This document shows, piece after piece, positions 17,710 through 27,421 of a stretch of 64,000 nt of DNA. Position numbers and translations under genes: made by a program. Each line of letters begins with the position of its first letter. Position 1 is the first letter of the stretch. Origin of the DNA: Sphingobacterium sp. FBM7-1 (GTDB lineage: Bacteria; Bacteroidota; Bacteroidia; Sphingobacteriales; Sphingobacteriaceae); assembly GCF_020687765.1 (NCBI RefSeq), contig NZ_JAJEWJ010000007.1:1-64000 (forward strand), given 5' to 3'. The notes under the pieces were generated by a model. The model made no database searches, had not been told where the DNA came from, and worked only from the letters and a program-made list of their open reading frames with translations.

Positions 17710-20430
17710 ATGAAGAAGCTTTTTGTTTTCGTATTTTTCGTTCTTTCTGTGCTCCAATCAAGAAACGGATTCGCTCAACAAGTGCCTGCTATACCTATTA
17801 ATACGGTAGTGGATCGCGTCCAAAATTACTTTGGTATTTACCCAGTGGAGAAAGTCCATTTACATTTTGACAAACCCTATTATGCAGTGGGAGACACCTT
17901 ATGGTTCAAGACCTATCTACAACATAACTTATTTGAATACAGTCCTAGTAAAATTGTTTATGTAGAAGTATTAACAAGCAAAGATTCCTTGATACAAACC
18001 TTGCGAGTCCCACTTACAAATAATACTGGAAAAGGTCAATTGGTTTTAGACCCCCAGTTTATCGAGCAGGATAATTATCGATTTAGGGCTTATACGAAAT
18101 GGATGGCAAACTTTGATAATGCTTATTTTTACAATAAGGTTATACCGATTGGTGACGCGATTAATAAAAAATTGGCAGCGGATATTACCTATACACCCGA
18201 TGGTAATAATAAAACAAAAGCTACTATACAGTTTAGAAATAGAGAAGGCAATTTGCTAGGAAGACGAAAACTCACCTGGGAAGCTATCGATGGTTGGGAT
18301 CCGTTTAGTAAAGGGAAAGCGGAAACAGATGACATGGGCCGCGTGACCATTAACCTCACTATAAAAGAACGAGAATACCTGAAAAAAGGAAGGCTGAATA
18401 TAAGAGTTGAGGGCGATAAGCTAGAACCAGATTTGCTGGGGAGCTATCCGCTACAATACGCATTATGGGATGCAGACGTACAGTTTTTCCCTGAGGGAGG
18501 TGATCTTCTAGCGGGTGTGGCCAAAAAGCTGGCTTTCAAAGCCGTAAGCTCGACCGGAAAGGGGTTAAAGATACAGGGTAAGATCATCGATAGTAAAAAG
18601 AACGAAATCGTGGCATTTAATGATATGGCGTTTGGCATGGGGGCTATTGAGTTTATGCCAGTTGCGGGAGAAAGTTATCGGGCGGTGGTATCCTTTGAAA
18701 ATGGCGAGCAGCGGACTTATGACCTTCCTGAAACAAAAGCAGAAGGAATTAACATCATTCTACATAATGAAGATGACGCTGCTTTCCAGATGGCGCTGAT
18801 TGCTAACGAGGCTTATTTTGAAAAAATGGTAAATCAGCCGTTCTACATTTTAGGACAATCGAATGGGCATTTGGTATACGCTGCGCAAGCTACGTTAAAA
18901 AACTCGTCTGTACTCATCAGTCTTCCTAAGGATAAACTTCCTAACGGTATTGTTCAGTTGACGATCATGCAGCCTGATGGGAAGTTGTTGAGCGAACGTT
19001 TGGTATTTAATCAATCACAACCTTTGTTGGATATTAGTGTGAAAACCGATAAAACAGGCTATACAAAAAAAGAAAGTGTAAAGCTGACGCTACAAGTACC
19101 TCAAATAGATTCATTAAGAAGCAATTACTCGGTGTCGGTTATTGATGACATTAAGACACCGTATAACGATGATCAAGAGCTAGGGATTGTGAGTAATTAT
19201 TTGTTAACGTCTGACCTTAAGGGATACGTAGAACAACCGAATTTCTATTTTAATGAAAAAAATGAAAATAGAAAGGAAGCTTTAAATGTGCTACTTATGA
19301 CCCAAGGATTTAGACGTTTCTCATATGAAGATTTGGTAGCCGAAAAACTCCCTCAGGTACAATTTATGCCCGAACAGGGGATTACACTCTCGGGAATATT
19401 ACGACTGAACACTGGGCGCCCACAACCTAACGGAGGGCTTTTATTATCTATTCCTGCGAGAAACATACGCAAGGATACTTATACCGACAACCAAGGACGA
19501 TTTGCATTCGAAAATTTAGTGTTTCCCGATTCTTCTAAAGTGACTATAAATGCACGAGGCAACGATAACTTCAGGAATTTGGTTATTAATATGGATCAGA
19601 CCTATTTTCCGGGGATTGATAAAGGCAATCCTTATGCGAGTAATAACGTCCAAAATATTGATCAAGAAATGAAAGCTTACTTGAATAATAGTAAGAATGA
19701 ATATCGTACATCTATTTTGATCGATGAGGTTCAGGTTACCGGTGTGCAACGAAAAATGGTCACCAGTAAAGAATTCTCCTCGTTAGCGGGGTTATCTATG
19801 CCGGAACATCGTCTAGAAGGTGAGCGACTATCGGGTTGTAATGTGCTAACGATGTGCTTAACGACTATGTTGACGGGTATAACCTACGATAATCAGACGT
19901 TGAAATACTATATCACACGCAATTACAACCAAGGGAGCCGGGTACCCGTACAGTTTTTTTTAGACGGTATGCCGATCGATGAACCTGGATTAAATTCCAT
20001 TATCCCATCGGAGATTGAAGCGATAGAGATTTTCTTACGCGACGAACTCGGTACGGTAAGCCGTCTTTACCAGAATGATGGTGTGGTATCTATTATGACG
20101 AAAAAGAAAGATCAAAGTAAACAGCCTCGCATGTCACTTGCAGAAATAGAAAGTATGTTACCGAAAACGAATGTCATTGATATGGTGCCGCTTGGATATG
20201 TGAAAGAAAGGGAGTTTTATTCACCAAAGTATGATACGCCAGATAGTAAAAATACGAACGACTACCGGACGACGATCTACTGGAACCCAGATGTGGTATT
20301 GAATGAGGAGGGCATGGCTACTTTAGAATTTTATAATGGAGATGGCAATGGTAAATATAAAGTAGTGGTAGAAGGCCAAAACGAAGCCGGCACTGCCGGA
20401 AGAACAGTGTACTATTATAACGTACAATAA
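17710..20430 (+). CDS. Large exported protein with MG2-like N-terminus and TonB-plug-like C-terminus, function unknown
   Basis: A 906-residue protein with a signal peptide (cleavage likely after NGFAQ, residue about 23). The start of the mature part, VEKVHLHFDKPYYAVGDTLWFK, is the macroglobulin MG2-like motif seen in alpha-2-macroglobulin-type and large Bacteroidota surface proteins. A carboxypeptidase-regulatory-like fold (GRFAFENLVFPD) lies around residues 565-620, and a stretch near 740-800 (VPVQFFLDGMPIDEPGLNSI, then IEAIEIF and GVVSIMTKK) resembles a TonB-receptor plug domain. There is no C-terminal 22-strand barrel, so it is not a normal receptor. Likely periplasmic or outer-membrane-associated. 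No function can be assigned. Confidence 0.7.
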   Translation: MKKLFVFVFFVLSVLQSRNGFAQQVPAIPINTVVDRVQNYFGIYPVEKVHLHFDKPYYAVGDTLWFKTYLQHNLFEYSPSKIVYVEVLTSKDSLIQTLRVPLTNNTGKGQLVLDPQFIEQDNYRFRAYTKWMANFDNAYFYNKVIPIGDAINKKLAADITYTPDGNNKTKATIQFRNREGNLLGRRKLTWEAIDGWDPFSKGKAETDDMGRVTINLTIKEREYLKKGRLNIRVEGDKLEPDLLGSYPLQYALWDADVQFFPEGGDLLAGVAKKLAFKAVSSTGKGLKIQGKIIDSKKNEIVAFNDMAFGMGAIEFMPVAGESYRAVVSFENGEQRTYDLPETKAEGINIILHNEDDAAFQMALIANEAYFEKMVNQPFYILGQSNGHLVYAAQATLKNSSVLISLPKDKLPNGIVQLTIMQPDGKLLSERLVFNQSQPLLDISVKTDKTGYTKKESVKLTLQVPQIDSLRSNYSVSVIDDIKTPYNDDQELGIVSNYLLTSDLKGYVEQPNFYFNEKNENRKEALNVLLMTQGFRRFSYEDLVAEKLPQVQFMPEQGITLSGILRLNTGRPQPNGGLLLSIPARNIRKDTYTDNQGRFAFENLVFPDSSKVTINARGNDNFRNLVINMDQTYFPGIDKGNPYASNNVQNIDQEMKAYLNNSKNEYRTSILIDEVQVTGVQRKMVTSKEFSSLAGLSMPEHRLEGERLSGCNVLTMCLTTMLTGITYDNQTLKYYITRNYNQGSRVPVQFFLDGMPIDEPGLNSIIPSEIEAIEIFLRDELGTVSRLYQNDGVVSIMTKKKDQSKQPRMSLAEIESMLPKTNVIDMVPLGYVKEREFYSPKYDTPDSKNTNDYRTTIYWNPDVVLNEEGMATLEFYNGDGNGKYKVVVEGQNEAGTAGRTVYYYNVQ

Positions 20431-20437
20431 CAGAAAA

Positions 20438-21379
20438 TTATTTTATTTCTGTCACTTCCACCCTAACAGCGTACGACCTCGGTCGTACGCCCCGTCCGTA
20501 CCTAATCGCATAATGCTTAGTGAATTCGGCTCCAAAATATAAAATAGCGGCCGAATAGTAAACAAAGCTTAGTAAGATGATAATGGATCCGGCCGCCCCG
20601 AAGGAACTCGCCGTAACATTGGATGATAAATACCAAGATATAAGAGATTTGCCTAATAGAAAGAGTAAAGCGGTAAAAATTGCGCCGCCTAACACATCTC
20701 GAAAACGCGTTCTAGCATCTGGAAGAACCGCAAAAACACAGGCAAATAAGGTTGTGATAATGAAGAATGACATGCCGGTATTGATGAGGTTAATCATCTG
20801 CAGGTTAATGTTGGGGATATATTCGCTCAAAAACTCGCCTACTTTTCCCATCAGTAAACCGATTACGCTACTGAGAATAAGGGAGACCATCAGCAGAAAT
20901 CCCAAACCTAAAATCATGGAGAAAGAAAGTAAACGGTCTATAATAATCTTTACCCAACCTTTTTTAGGTTTCACTTTAATATGCCAGATTTCATTAATGG
21001 AATTTTGTATATCTACAAATATAGTGGTAGAAGAAAAAACTAAGACACCAATACCTATATAAAGACCTATGCTGTTCTTGCTTTCTACCGATATCTTTTT
21101 TATTGCGTTGTCTAGCATACTCGTAATATCGGGGCCGAATAGTTGATGAAGCTCTGTCATAATTTCATCCCGGGCGCCCGTTGGGGATTCCATCTGGCTG
21201 CCATAAAAAAAGCCGAGTGCCCAGATTAAAATTAAAATCAAAGGACCGATAGAAAACACCGTATAATAGGCTAAGGATGCACTTTTTTTGAGACATTTGT
21301 CCGTCAGAAAACTATTGATCGTATCGAGTAGTAATTGTCCAAATCCTTTTAGTTTGGACCAAGGTGTTTCTTTTTCCAT
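20438..21379 (-). CDS. YihY/BrkB-family inner-membrane protein
   Basis: A 313-residue polytopic membrane protein with about six helices. It has the family features: a conserved start (LTDKCLKKSASLAYYTVFSI), the IWHIKVKPKKGW loop, LPDARTRFRDVLGGA and a final helix. The family was once called ribonuclease BN in error; its true role is unknown. It is convergent with the preceding gene, with only 7 bases between them. Confidence 0.88.
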   Translation of the reverse strand: MEKETPWSKLKGFGQLLLDTINSFLTDKCLKKSASLAYYTVFSIGPLILILIWALGFFYGSQMESPTGARDEIMTELHQLFGPDITSMLDNAIKKISVESKNSIGLYIGIGVLVFSSTTIFVDIQNSINEIWHIKVKPKKGWVKIIIDRLLSFSMILGLGFLLMVSLILSSVIGLLMGKVGEFLSEYIPNINLQMINLINTGMSFFIITTLFACVFAVLPDARTRFRDVLGGAIFTALLFLLGKSLISWYLSSNVTASSFGAAGSIIILLSFVYYSAAILYFGAEFTKHYAIRYGRGVRPRSYAVRVEVTEIK

Positions 21380-21575
21380 ACCTGAAATATTGTTTTCTAA
21401 TATACTGTTTGGTAAGTTACTCCTATCTTTTATTAAAATAATATTTCGTACTTACCCATACCGTTTTCAAAATGGGAGATCTCCATTTTATGATATATAG
21501 ACTAAGATAAGATTTTATCGTTCAATAAGTCAACCACGTTACAAATTTCTAGATAAACGATAACAGAATTTAACT

Positions 21576-21605
21576 TTTGAACGTTTAAATAAAGTATTAC
21601 TTTTG
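21576..21605 (+). promoter_or_regulatory. Bacteroidota-type promoter for the gene at 21633
   Basis: TTTG at 21576-21579 and TACTTTTG at 21598-21605, 18 bases apart, match the consensus fully. The predicted start near 21612 rules out translation from the ATG at 21603 and supports the ATG at 21633. Confidence 0.65.
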
Positions 21606-21632
21606 ACGAACGTAAAAAATATTATCATATTC

Positions 21633-22163
21633 ATGAAGAAAGCAAATTGGGTGTTATTGACCTTAGGGATTATTTTATTTTCATTCGATACATCGTGGGC
21701 GCAGTTGAATAGTCAGCACGCTGTAGGCGGACGTTTCGGGAGTGCCACCGGTTTTAGTTATCGTTATACACTAGCAGATGACAGAGCGGCGGAGGGGATT
21801 CTTAGTATACAAAGTAACTCGAAGTCGAGACGTTTCCGGCTTATTGGACTATACCAATACCACAAACCTCTGGCAGAGAATTTTACGTGGTTCTATGGAT
21901 TTGGGGGGAGTATCGGAAGTTTTCGATATAAGGATGTCGTTACAGAAGTACAGGATCCGACAAATGGATCAGTAACAAGAACGGTTACACATAATAACTC
22001 AGAACTAGCTTTGAGTATCGAGGGAATTGTCGGTATAGAATATGCTATTCCAACCACGCCTCTTTCCGTCTCGTTGGATGTTAAACCGTATTTTGATTTC
22101 TTACAGGAAAGTTCGATTAGATTAATAGATCCATTTGGATTGACTATTCGATACAAATTTTAA
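21633..22163 (+). CDS. Small outer-membrane beta-barrel protein, function unknown
   Basis: A 176-residue protein from the ATG at 21633 (MKKANWVLLTLGIILFSFD), chosen because the in-frame upstream ATG at 21603 overlaps the promoter. A signal peptide ends near SWAQ. The rest alternates polar and aromatic residues in short strands (GGRFGSATGFSYRYT, RRFRLIGLYQYHKP, FTWFYGFGGSIGSFRY) and ends in LTIRYKF with a C-terminal Phe, the usual signature of an outer-membrane barrel of about eight strands. No specific family is recognised. Confidence 0.7.
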   Translation: MKKANWVLLTLGIILFSFDTSWAQLNSQHAVGGRFGSATGFSYRYTLADDRAAEGILSIQSNSKSRRFRLIGLYQYHKPLAENFTWFYGFGGSIGSFRYKDVVTEVQDPTNGSVTRTVTHNNSELALSIEGIVGIEYAIPTTPLSVSLDVKPYFDFLQESSIRLIDPFGLTIRYKF

Positions 22164-22175
22164 CAGAAGATCTTA

Positions 22176-23915
22176 TTATATTTCTGCCGAAAGCCAGATT
22201 TCGCCCATTCTTTTTTGGAAAGGCGTTGCGTCTGGCTTTTGTTGAATAACCCATTGTTGTTTCGTCGATCGGCGAAGCGGTGCGTGGATGGTTCGGATTA
22301 AGCCATCCCTTGAGACTAATATATCTATGATTTCGTCTACCTGTCCATGTTGCAGTATAAACTCCAGTTCCTTGCCCGCAGCATCGAGTCTATTCCCATT
22401 AATAGCAATGAGTTCATCGTCAACATTCAATCCCGCATCCCAAGCGCCCGAACCACGTTCGACATTTTTAAGAATGATTCGGCCTTCTTGTATCGCTATT
22501 TTTATTCCCAACGAAAGCTCCTGTTTGTTATGATTTAAATCAACTAGTTGGTACCCCACACGGTTGAAGTATTTATTATAATCCAATTCTTCGGTACGAT
22601 GTGCCGCGTCAAAAATTTCCGAAAGATTTGTGCCGGTTACAGCTTCCGCCAATGTTTGGAATTCTTTTTCTTCAAAACCTCTGTTTTCTTTTTTATAGAA
22701 GGTCTGATAAGCGCTGCGAAGCACATTATCCAGTCGTTTTGTTCCTTGTGTCTCGCTGAGTATGTGGACGTCTAATGCGACAGCGAGCATAGCACCCTTA
22801 TTATAATACGAGATACTGGTGTTCGCGGAATTTTCATCGGGTCGATAATGCTTTATCCATGCGTCATAACTAGCTAATGCCGCAGATTGGATGCGGTACC
22901 CCGGTCGATTGTAGACTTGGTTGAAATCGTTGACGAGCATATCCAGGTACTCGGGTATGGAAAAGAAACCACAACGCCGAATGATAAGGTTGTCATAATA
23001 GGACGTAAAGCCTTCCATGATCCACAGTCCCGTTGTATAATTTTCCTTGTCGTAGTCGAACGGGCCTAGCTCCTTTGGACGGAGTCTCTTAACGTTCCAA
23101 AGATGAAAATATTCGTGTGCTACAAGACATAAGAAATTTTTATAGGCACTTGGTATTTGGTACGCATTCCTGCTGGCACCTAGTACAGTAGAGTTTAGGT
23201 GTTCCAGACCCCCGCCGCCCGTTTGGTAGTTATGGGTAATGAAAACATACTGTGTATTCGGGTTTTCTCCCCAAATTTTGGTTTCCTCCTCAACAATCTT
23301 GGTTATATCGGACGATAGTTGTTGCTTGTCGTAATTTCCACCGCCGACCATAGCGAACTCGTGTGCTACACCGGCGGCATGGAAGTGCCATATATCTTGG
23401 TTTCCTAGTTCGAGAGGGCTATCATATAGTATATCAAAATTTTTCGCGTAGAAGACGTGTCTATTTTGCGCTATTCTAGGCAGGCCAGTGGAAATATGCG
23501 ACCACTTTTCCGGAAGGTTTATTTTAACGGTGCAGTCGATATCAATACGACCTTTAATATACATGAAAGTGGCTGCGGGGTTAATAAACGCACGATCTGC
23601 AAGGATCATATTGGTCCGTACAGATACTTCAAAGCCATAAACTCGATAACTTATTTTGGTCTTGTTAGCAGGGGCTTGTATGCGCCATGTGTTTTTTGAA
23701 ATTTTTTCACAGGCGATGCGATCAGTCTCTGAAAAAGCTTCGACTAGCTCCACGTGTCGTTCATATTCACGAATTAAATAAGATCCAGGCGTCCAAACGG
23801 GCATACTGATGTCTAACATCTTTTCGTCGAAATCAGTAACGTCCATTTCAACATCCACGTAGTGCGCATGAGGTTCGGTAAAAGAAATGGTAAATTGTAC
23901 ACGAGGTTCTGGCAT
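22176..23915 (-). CDS. M61-family (glycyl aminopeptidase-type) metallopeptidase with PDZ domain
   Basis: A 579-residue protein. The N-terminal beta domain (about 1-165) is followed by the gluzincin catalytic domain with HEYFHLWNVKRLRP near residue 265 (zinc ligands in HExxH) and WIMEGFTSYYDN, whose Glu is the third ligand. A PDZ domain lies at about 480-560 (RGSGAWDAGLNVDDELIAINGNR). This is the full M61 layout. M61 enzymes remove N-terminal glycine or alanine. No signal peptide is visible at MPEPRVQFTISF, so the protein appears cytoplasmic, unlike many Bacteroidota homologues. Confidence 0.92.
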   Translation of the reverse strand: MPEPRVQFTISFTEPHAHYVDVEMDVTDFDEKMLDISMPVWTPGSYLIREYERHVELVEAFSETDRIACEKISKNTWRIQAPANKTKISYRVYGFEVSVRTNMILADRAFINPAATFMYIKGRIDIDCTVKINLPEKWSHISTGLPRIAQNRHVFYAKNFDILYDSPLELGNQDIWHFHAAGVAHEFAMVGGGNYDKQQLSSDITKIVEEETKIWGENPNTQYVFITHNYQTGGGGLEHLNSTVLGASRNAYQIPSAYKNFLCLVAHEYFHLWNVKRLRPKELGPFDYDKENYTTGLWIMEGFTSYYDNLIIRRCGFFSIPEYLDMLVNDFNQVYNRPGYRIQSAALASYDAWIKHYRPDENSANTSISYYNKGAMLAVALDVHILSETQGTKRLDNVLRSAYQTFYKKENRGFEEKEFQTLAEAVTGTNLSEIFDAAHRTEELDYNKYFNRVGYQLVDLNHNKQELSLGIKIAIQEGRIILKNVERGSGAWDAGLNVDDELIAINGNRLDAAGKELEFILQHGQVDEIIDILVSRDGLIRTIHAPLRRSTKQQWVIQQKPDATPFQKRMGEIWLSAEI

Positions 23916-23987
23916 GATCTGCTTATTTGTTGCAAAGCTACACAGATTGAATCAAAGCTTCAAAAGTATTTATACATGAAAAATTAT

Positions 23988-23995
23988 TATCTTTG
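23988..23995 (+). promoter_or_regulatory. -7 box for the kinase gene at 24026
   Basis: TATCTTTG matches TAnnTTTG and lies 30 bases before the start codon. The -33 element is weak (TTTA near 23968). Confidence 0.4.
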
Positions 23996-24025
23996 GGATG
24001 CACGATATAAATTTAAACATCATAT

Positions 24026-24889
24026 ATGATTTTAGTTGCAGACAGTGGCTCTTCCAGTTCGGATTGGATGCTTAATCTACCGGATAGTGCTCCGCTATCC
24101 TTCAATACGAAGGGACTGAATCCATTTTTTGTAAATGAGAAAGAAATCGCCCGGGTCATGCAGGAAGTGCCCGAAATATTGCCGTATGCTAGCGAGATCC
24201 ATGAAGTGTATTTTTTTGGAGCCGGATGCGTTACGCCAGATAGGCGAGAAATTGTTTCCAATGCGCTTACAGAAATTTTCCCCACCGCTTTTATTGCTGT
24301 AGAAAGTGATATATTGGGCTGCGCTTATGCTACTTGTGGGCAAAACAAAGGTTATGTATGTACCATTGGTACGGGATCGGATATAGGATATTACGATGGG
24401 GAAGAACTACACCCGAGTTTACATGGTGTCGGTTATGTTCTCGGAGATGAAGCCTCAGGCGCCTGGTTTGGAAGACGGCTAATTATCGATTTTCTATATG
24501 AGAAGATGCCGAAAGACCTTCAGAAAAAATTTTCCGAAAAATATCGGGTTAATAAAGATATCGTAATTAAGAATGTGTATCAAAAAGATCGCCCCAATGC
24601 ATATTTAGCATCGTTTGCCGAATTTATGGCGGAAAATAGATTACATCCTTATATTGATACCTTATTAAAAAATGGATTTGACGAATTTATTCGAACACAT
24701 GTCATCACTTATCCTGATTTTTGGGAGTATAAAGTAAATTTTGTTGGAGGCATCGCCTACCATTTCGACTTGCAGCTGCGTGAAGTATGCGAGGTGTTGG
24801 GGGTACGGGTCGGATCAATTTTAAGCAATCCGATAGAACAATTATTTCACTTTGTTGTTGAAAGAGAGACGAAATTGATTCTTAAGTAA
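24026..24889 (+). CDS. BadF/BadG-type ASKHA kinase, N-acetylglucosamine-kinase-like (copy 1)
   Basis: A 287-residue ASKHA-fold kinase of the BadF/BadG/BcrA group. It has the phosphate-1 loop at the N-terminus (ILVADSGSSSSDW), a phosphate-2-like segment TIGTGSDIGYYDG, VLGDEASGAWFGR and NFVGGIAYHF near the end. Members in Bacteroidota are annotated as GlcNAc kinases, which would fit cell-wall amino-sugar recycling. It is a distant paralogue of the gene at 28150-29010. In this copy the usual TKT of phosphate-1 is replaced by SSS. It is probably co-transcribed with the glutathione peroxidase gene 31 bases downstream. Confidence 0.82.
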   Translation: MILVADSGSSSSDWMLNLPDSAPLSFNTKGLNPFFVNEKEIARVMQEVPEILPYASEIHEVYFFGAGCVTPDRREIVSNALTEIFPTAFIAVESDILGCAYATCGQNKGYVCTIGTGSDIGYYDGEELHPSLHGVGYVLGDEASGAWFGRRLIIDFLYEKMPKDLQKKFSEKYRVNKDIVIKNVYQKDRPNAYLASFAEFMAENRLHPYIDTLLKNGFDEFIRTHVITYPDFWEYKVNFVGGIAYHFDLQLREVCEVLGVRVGSILSNPIEQLFHFVVERETKLILK

Positions 24890-24920
24890 TCGATATATAT
24901 AAACGATAATATTTTTACAA

Positions 24921-25436
24921 ATGCAGATAATAGCAAGTATAGTGCTGTGGGCTTCCATCCTGTCACCTGCAGTTTCGATTTACGATTTTAGCTTCACCTC
25001 CATTGATGGTGAACCAGTGGATATGTCCGCTTTTCGTGGGAAAAATATTTTGATAGTTAATACGGCCTCCAAATGTGGGTTTACCAAGCAGTATAGTGAT
25101 TTGCAAGCTTTACATGAACAATATGGAGAAAATTTGGTTGTTATTGGTTTTCCTTCAGATAACTTTGGTGGACAGGAGCTGGATAATAACGAAGATATCC
25201 AAGAATTCTGCGAACGGAATTATGGTGTCACTTTTTTGCTATCTGAAAAAATTGATGTGAAAGGAAAGGAGATTCACCCGCTGTTCAAGTTTTTGACAAC
25301 TCAAAAAAATCCAGATTTTATAGGAGATATTGAATGGAACTTTGAAAAGTTCTTAATTGATAAAGAAGGAGCTCTCGTACATCGATACCGATCCCGCATT
25401 AGTCCTCTAGATAAGGTGATTATCGGTAATTTATAA
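24921..25436 (+). CDS. Glutathione peroxidase-family thiol peroxidase
   Basis: A 171-residue thioredoxin-fold peroxidase with a hydrophobic N-terminus (about residues 3-19) that may be a signal peptide. The active site is NTASKCGFTKQYSDL with the peroxidatic Cys (not selenocysteine); the catalytic Gln is in the GFPSDNFGGQE block and Trp-Asn in IEWNFEKFLID. Such bacterial enzymes reduce hydroperoxides, usually with thioredoxin. A conserved CxxR-type resolving Cys is seen in EFCERNYGVTF. It is likely in an operon with the kinase upstream. Confidence 0.92.
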   Translation: MQIIASIVLWASILSPAVSIYDFSFTSIDGEPVDMSAFRGKNILIVNTASKCGFTKQYSDLQALHEQYGENLVVIGFPSDNFGGQELDNNEDIQEFCERNYGVTFLLSEKIDVKGKEIHPLFKFLTTQKNPDFIGDIEWNFEKFLIDKEGALVHRYRSRISPLDKVIIGNL

Positions 25437-25608
25437 AGTGTCCAATGCGAATTGAAAACTTCGGTTTAAGAAGTTTCTATGAATGTTATTGTGAGTTTTT
25501 GATATAGAAATCGCCATGAAAAAAGATGCGACGATTTTTATATTTCAGTTTCGCGAATACAGCGCTTTTTACGTAAGTTTGAGTATTCTATATTAAACGA
25601 GGTATCTA

Positions 25609-26445
25609 ATGGCATATACAAAGGAATCCATATTTTCAAAAATTGGCGAGTTATTGGTTGAGATTAATGATGCATACACAGTGTTATCAGATGATAATAT
25701 CGTGAAATCGGATGAAGATTTGCTGTTAATGGATGCGAAAGTTAGCTATCTGAGCGCTCACATACAGGTGTTACGGAGATTATCAGTAGCAACGGAAAAA
25801 GAAAGCTTAGCTGTTGAAGAGAAGGGATTTACACCTCCTGTATCCTTGGATGGTGAGGAGGATATACAGCCTGTTTACGACGAGATTCAAGAGGTAAAGC
25901 AGGATGAGCAGCAGTCTGTTTATGAAGCGGAAGAGGAACCTGTAGTGTCCTCTGTATCTGAAAGCTCGGAAACGCAGGCGGACGCAGTAGAGGAGGAGCA
26001 ATCGCCGATAGAGACTGTTGTGAATGAGGTCGTCGAAGAACCTAAAGAAATCGAATTAGAAAAAACGCAAACAATATCTCAGACGGAAGAAGAGCGGCCT
26101 GCACGACCGCTGACACTAAATGAAATCCTGCAGAAACAACGACAGACAGCGGCGTCACCTGTTTCTAGCCCTGCCACCAGCCCATCGGCAGGAGGAGATA
26201 AGGATAGAGTAGTTGATCTTAAGTCTTCGATCAGTTTAAACGACAAACTGTTGTTTATTAAAGATTTATTTAACGGGTATTCCTTAGCGTATAGTGAAGC
26301 GATAGAACTTTTGAATAGATACGTTACGTTTGCTGAAGCGGATGCTTTTCTGCAGACAAACTATGCGCTAAAAAATAATTGGGCGGATAAACCGCAAACT
26401 GTCGAGAAGTTATACGCGATTTTGAGGAAGAAATTTATGTTATAA
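25609..26445 (+). CDS. Hypothetical acidic protein with disordered middle
   Basis: A 278-residue protein not assigned to a named family. Residues 1-65 form a probably helical domain ([19 protein letters not shown]...[16 protein letters not shown]), about 75-205 are Glu/Val/Ser/Gln-rich and probably disordered, and about 200-278 form a second helical domain ([20 protein letters not shown]...[14 protein letters not shown]). There is no signal peptide, so it is cytoplasmic. Two helical ends joined by an acidic linker suggest a scaffold or adaptor, but no function is evident. It stops in front of a bidirectional terminator. Confidence 0.75.
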   Translation: MAYTKESIFSKIGELLVEINDAYTVLSDDNIVKSDEDLLLMDAKVSYLSAHIQVLRRLSVATEKESLAVEEKGFTPPVSLDGEEDIQPVYDEIQEVKQDEQQSVYEAEEEPVVSSVSESSETQADAVEEEQSPIETVVNEVVEEPKEIELEKTQTISQTEEERPARPLTLNEILQKQRQTAASPVSSPATSPSAGGDKDRVVDLKSSISLNDKLLFIKDLFNGYSLAYSEAIELLNRYVTFAEADAFLQTNYALKNNWADKPQTVEKLYAILRKKFML

Positions 26446-26471
26446 AAAAACGGGCAGGATGCCCGTTTTTT
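26445..26471. terminator. Bidirectional terminator
   Basis: AAAAACGGGCA and TGCCCGTTTTT form a perfect hairpin with a 3-base loop (gga), A-run on the left and T-run on the right, between the converging genes ending at 26445 and 26470. Confidence 0.88.
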
Positions 26472-26967
26472 ATGCAATATCAAATTGGACCCAATCGGTT
26501 CCTTTGTGTCCGTAAATGAAATATTTTGGTTGTATAATTTCAGCACATATCTCCGTATCGTGTAGGAAATTATGCGGATTTTTGCCGAAATCTGTTTTTT
26601 GAATAATGAAAATATGATTGGATTCCACAGCAGTTGTTCTGCTTAAAATTTCGTCTTGAATGAGTTCGGGGACCGCCGTATAAAGTTTGTTGTTTTCTTG
26701 AACGAGAATCAATATAGAGGGGTTTTCATACTTCTCTGTTAGCAATTTTCCTCCCGCAATAGCGACGCTTTCTACTATTTGTTCATTAATGAGCGGCTCG
26801 AAGCCCGTTTGTTGGGCTAGTATAAGCACCGTTGGTCGTTGGTCTTGGGAGATAAACTTTAGTTTATGGATAAGAATATTAACCTCTTCCTGTAGATGTT
26901 CGGCCTGATCGGGGGCTGACTGTAGCATGTTTTCGAATAAGGTCGTGTAAAAATTAAGATGTTGCAT
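26470..26967 (-). CDS. Short BtuF-like (metal/cobalamin-receptor fold) protein, no signal peptide
   Basis: A 165-residue protein. The stretch RPTVLILAQ, VAIAGGKLLTEK, NPSILILVQENNKL and the end AEIIQPKYFIYGHKGTDWV resemble the C-terminal lobe of BtuF/FhuD-like substrate-binding proteins in Bacteroidota, which commonly end in AEIIxPKxF...G.GW. The N-terminal lobe, the signal peptide and transporter genes are all missing. It may be an orphan cytoplasmic half-domain or a decayed gene, though the frame is open throughout. Family link from memory of motifs, moderate confidence only. Confidence 0.5.
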   Translation of the reverse strand: MQHLNFYTTLFENMLQSAPDQAEHLQEEVNILIHKLKFISQDQRPTVLILAQQTGFEPLINEQIVESVAIAGGKLLTEKYENPSILILVQENNKLYTAVPELIQDEILSRTTAVESNHIFIIQKTDFGKNPHNFLHDTEICAEIIQPKYFIYGHKGTDWVQFDIA

Positions 26968-27069
26968 GTATTGTACGCTCTTTGTATTGGTGCAAAGTTA
27001 ATTCTTTGTTTTCACTTTTGACGCTGTGGCAAGGATTTTGTAAATTGCCACTTAAAAATAAAATAAATT

Positions 27070-27393
27070 ATGTTTGACAAATTGTTTCAAGCCCAGCAAA
27101 AAGCAGAAGAAGTGAAGAAGCGTTTAGATAGTATCTCGGTACTAGGCGAAGCAGAAGGCGGAAAGGTAAGAGTTGTGGCTTCAGCTAACAAAGAAATAAA
27201 AGAGGTCAAGATCGATAATGCATTTCTTGATCAGCTTCAAGATAAAGAGGAGTTAGAGGAGCTGTTGGCCGTGGCTATAAATAAAGCTCTACAACAAGCA
27301 GAAAATGTTAGCCAATCCGAAATGCAGGCAGTATCCCAGGATTTACTAGGTGGGGTCGGAGGTTTAGGGAATTTATTCGCCGGTAAAAAATAA
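27070..27393 (+). CDS. ybaB: YbaB/EbfC nucleoid-associated protein
   Basis: A 107-residue protein of the usual YbaB size: an N-terminal helix rich in Lys/Gln/Glu (FQAQQKAEEVKKRLDSI), the central beta strands GGKVRVVASANKEIKEVKID, an acidic helix and a Gly-rich end. It is a dimeric DNA-binding protein. In many bacteria it follows dnaX and recR; neither is here. It lies 28 bases before the UPF0173 gene and may share its transcript. Confidence 0.9.
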   Translation: MFDKLFQAQQKAEEVKKRLDSISVLGEAEGGKVRVVASANKEIKEVKIDNAFLDQLQDKEELEELLAVAINKALQQAENVSQSEMQAVSQDLLGGVGGLGNLFAGKK

Positions 27394-27421
27394 CATTCCA
27401 AGGAAGATAAAATAAGATATG

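Noticed and set aside
20477..20496. Palindrome GTACGAC-CTCG-GTCGTAC
   Set aside because: It lies within the coding end of the BrkB/YihY gene and is best explained by the codons there.
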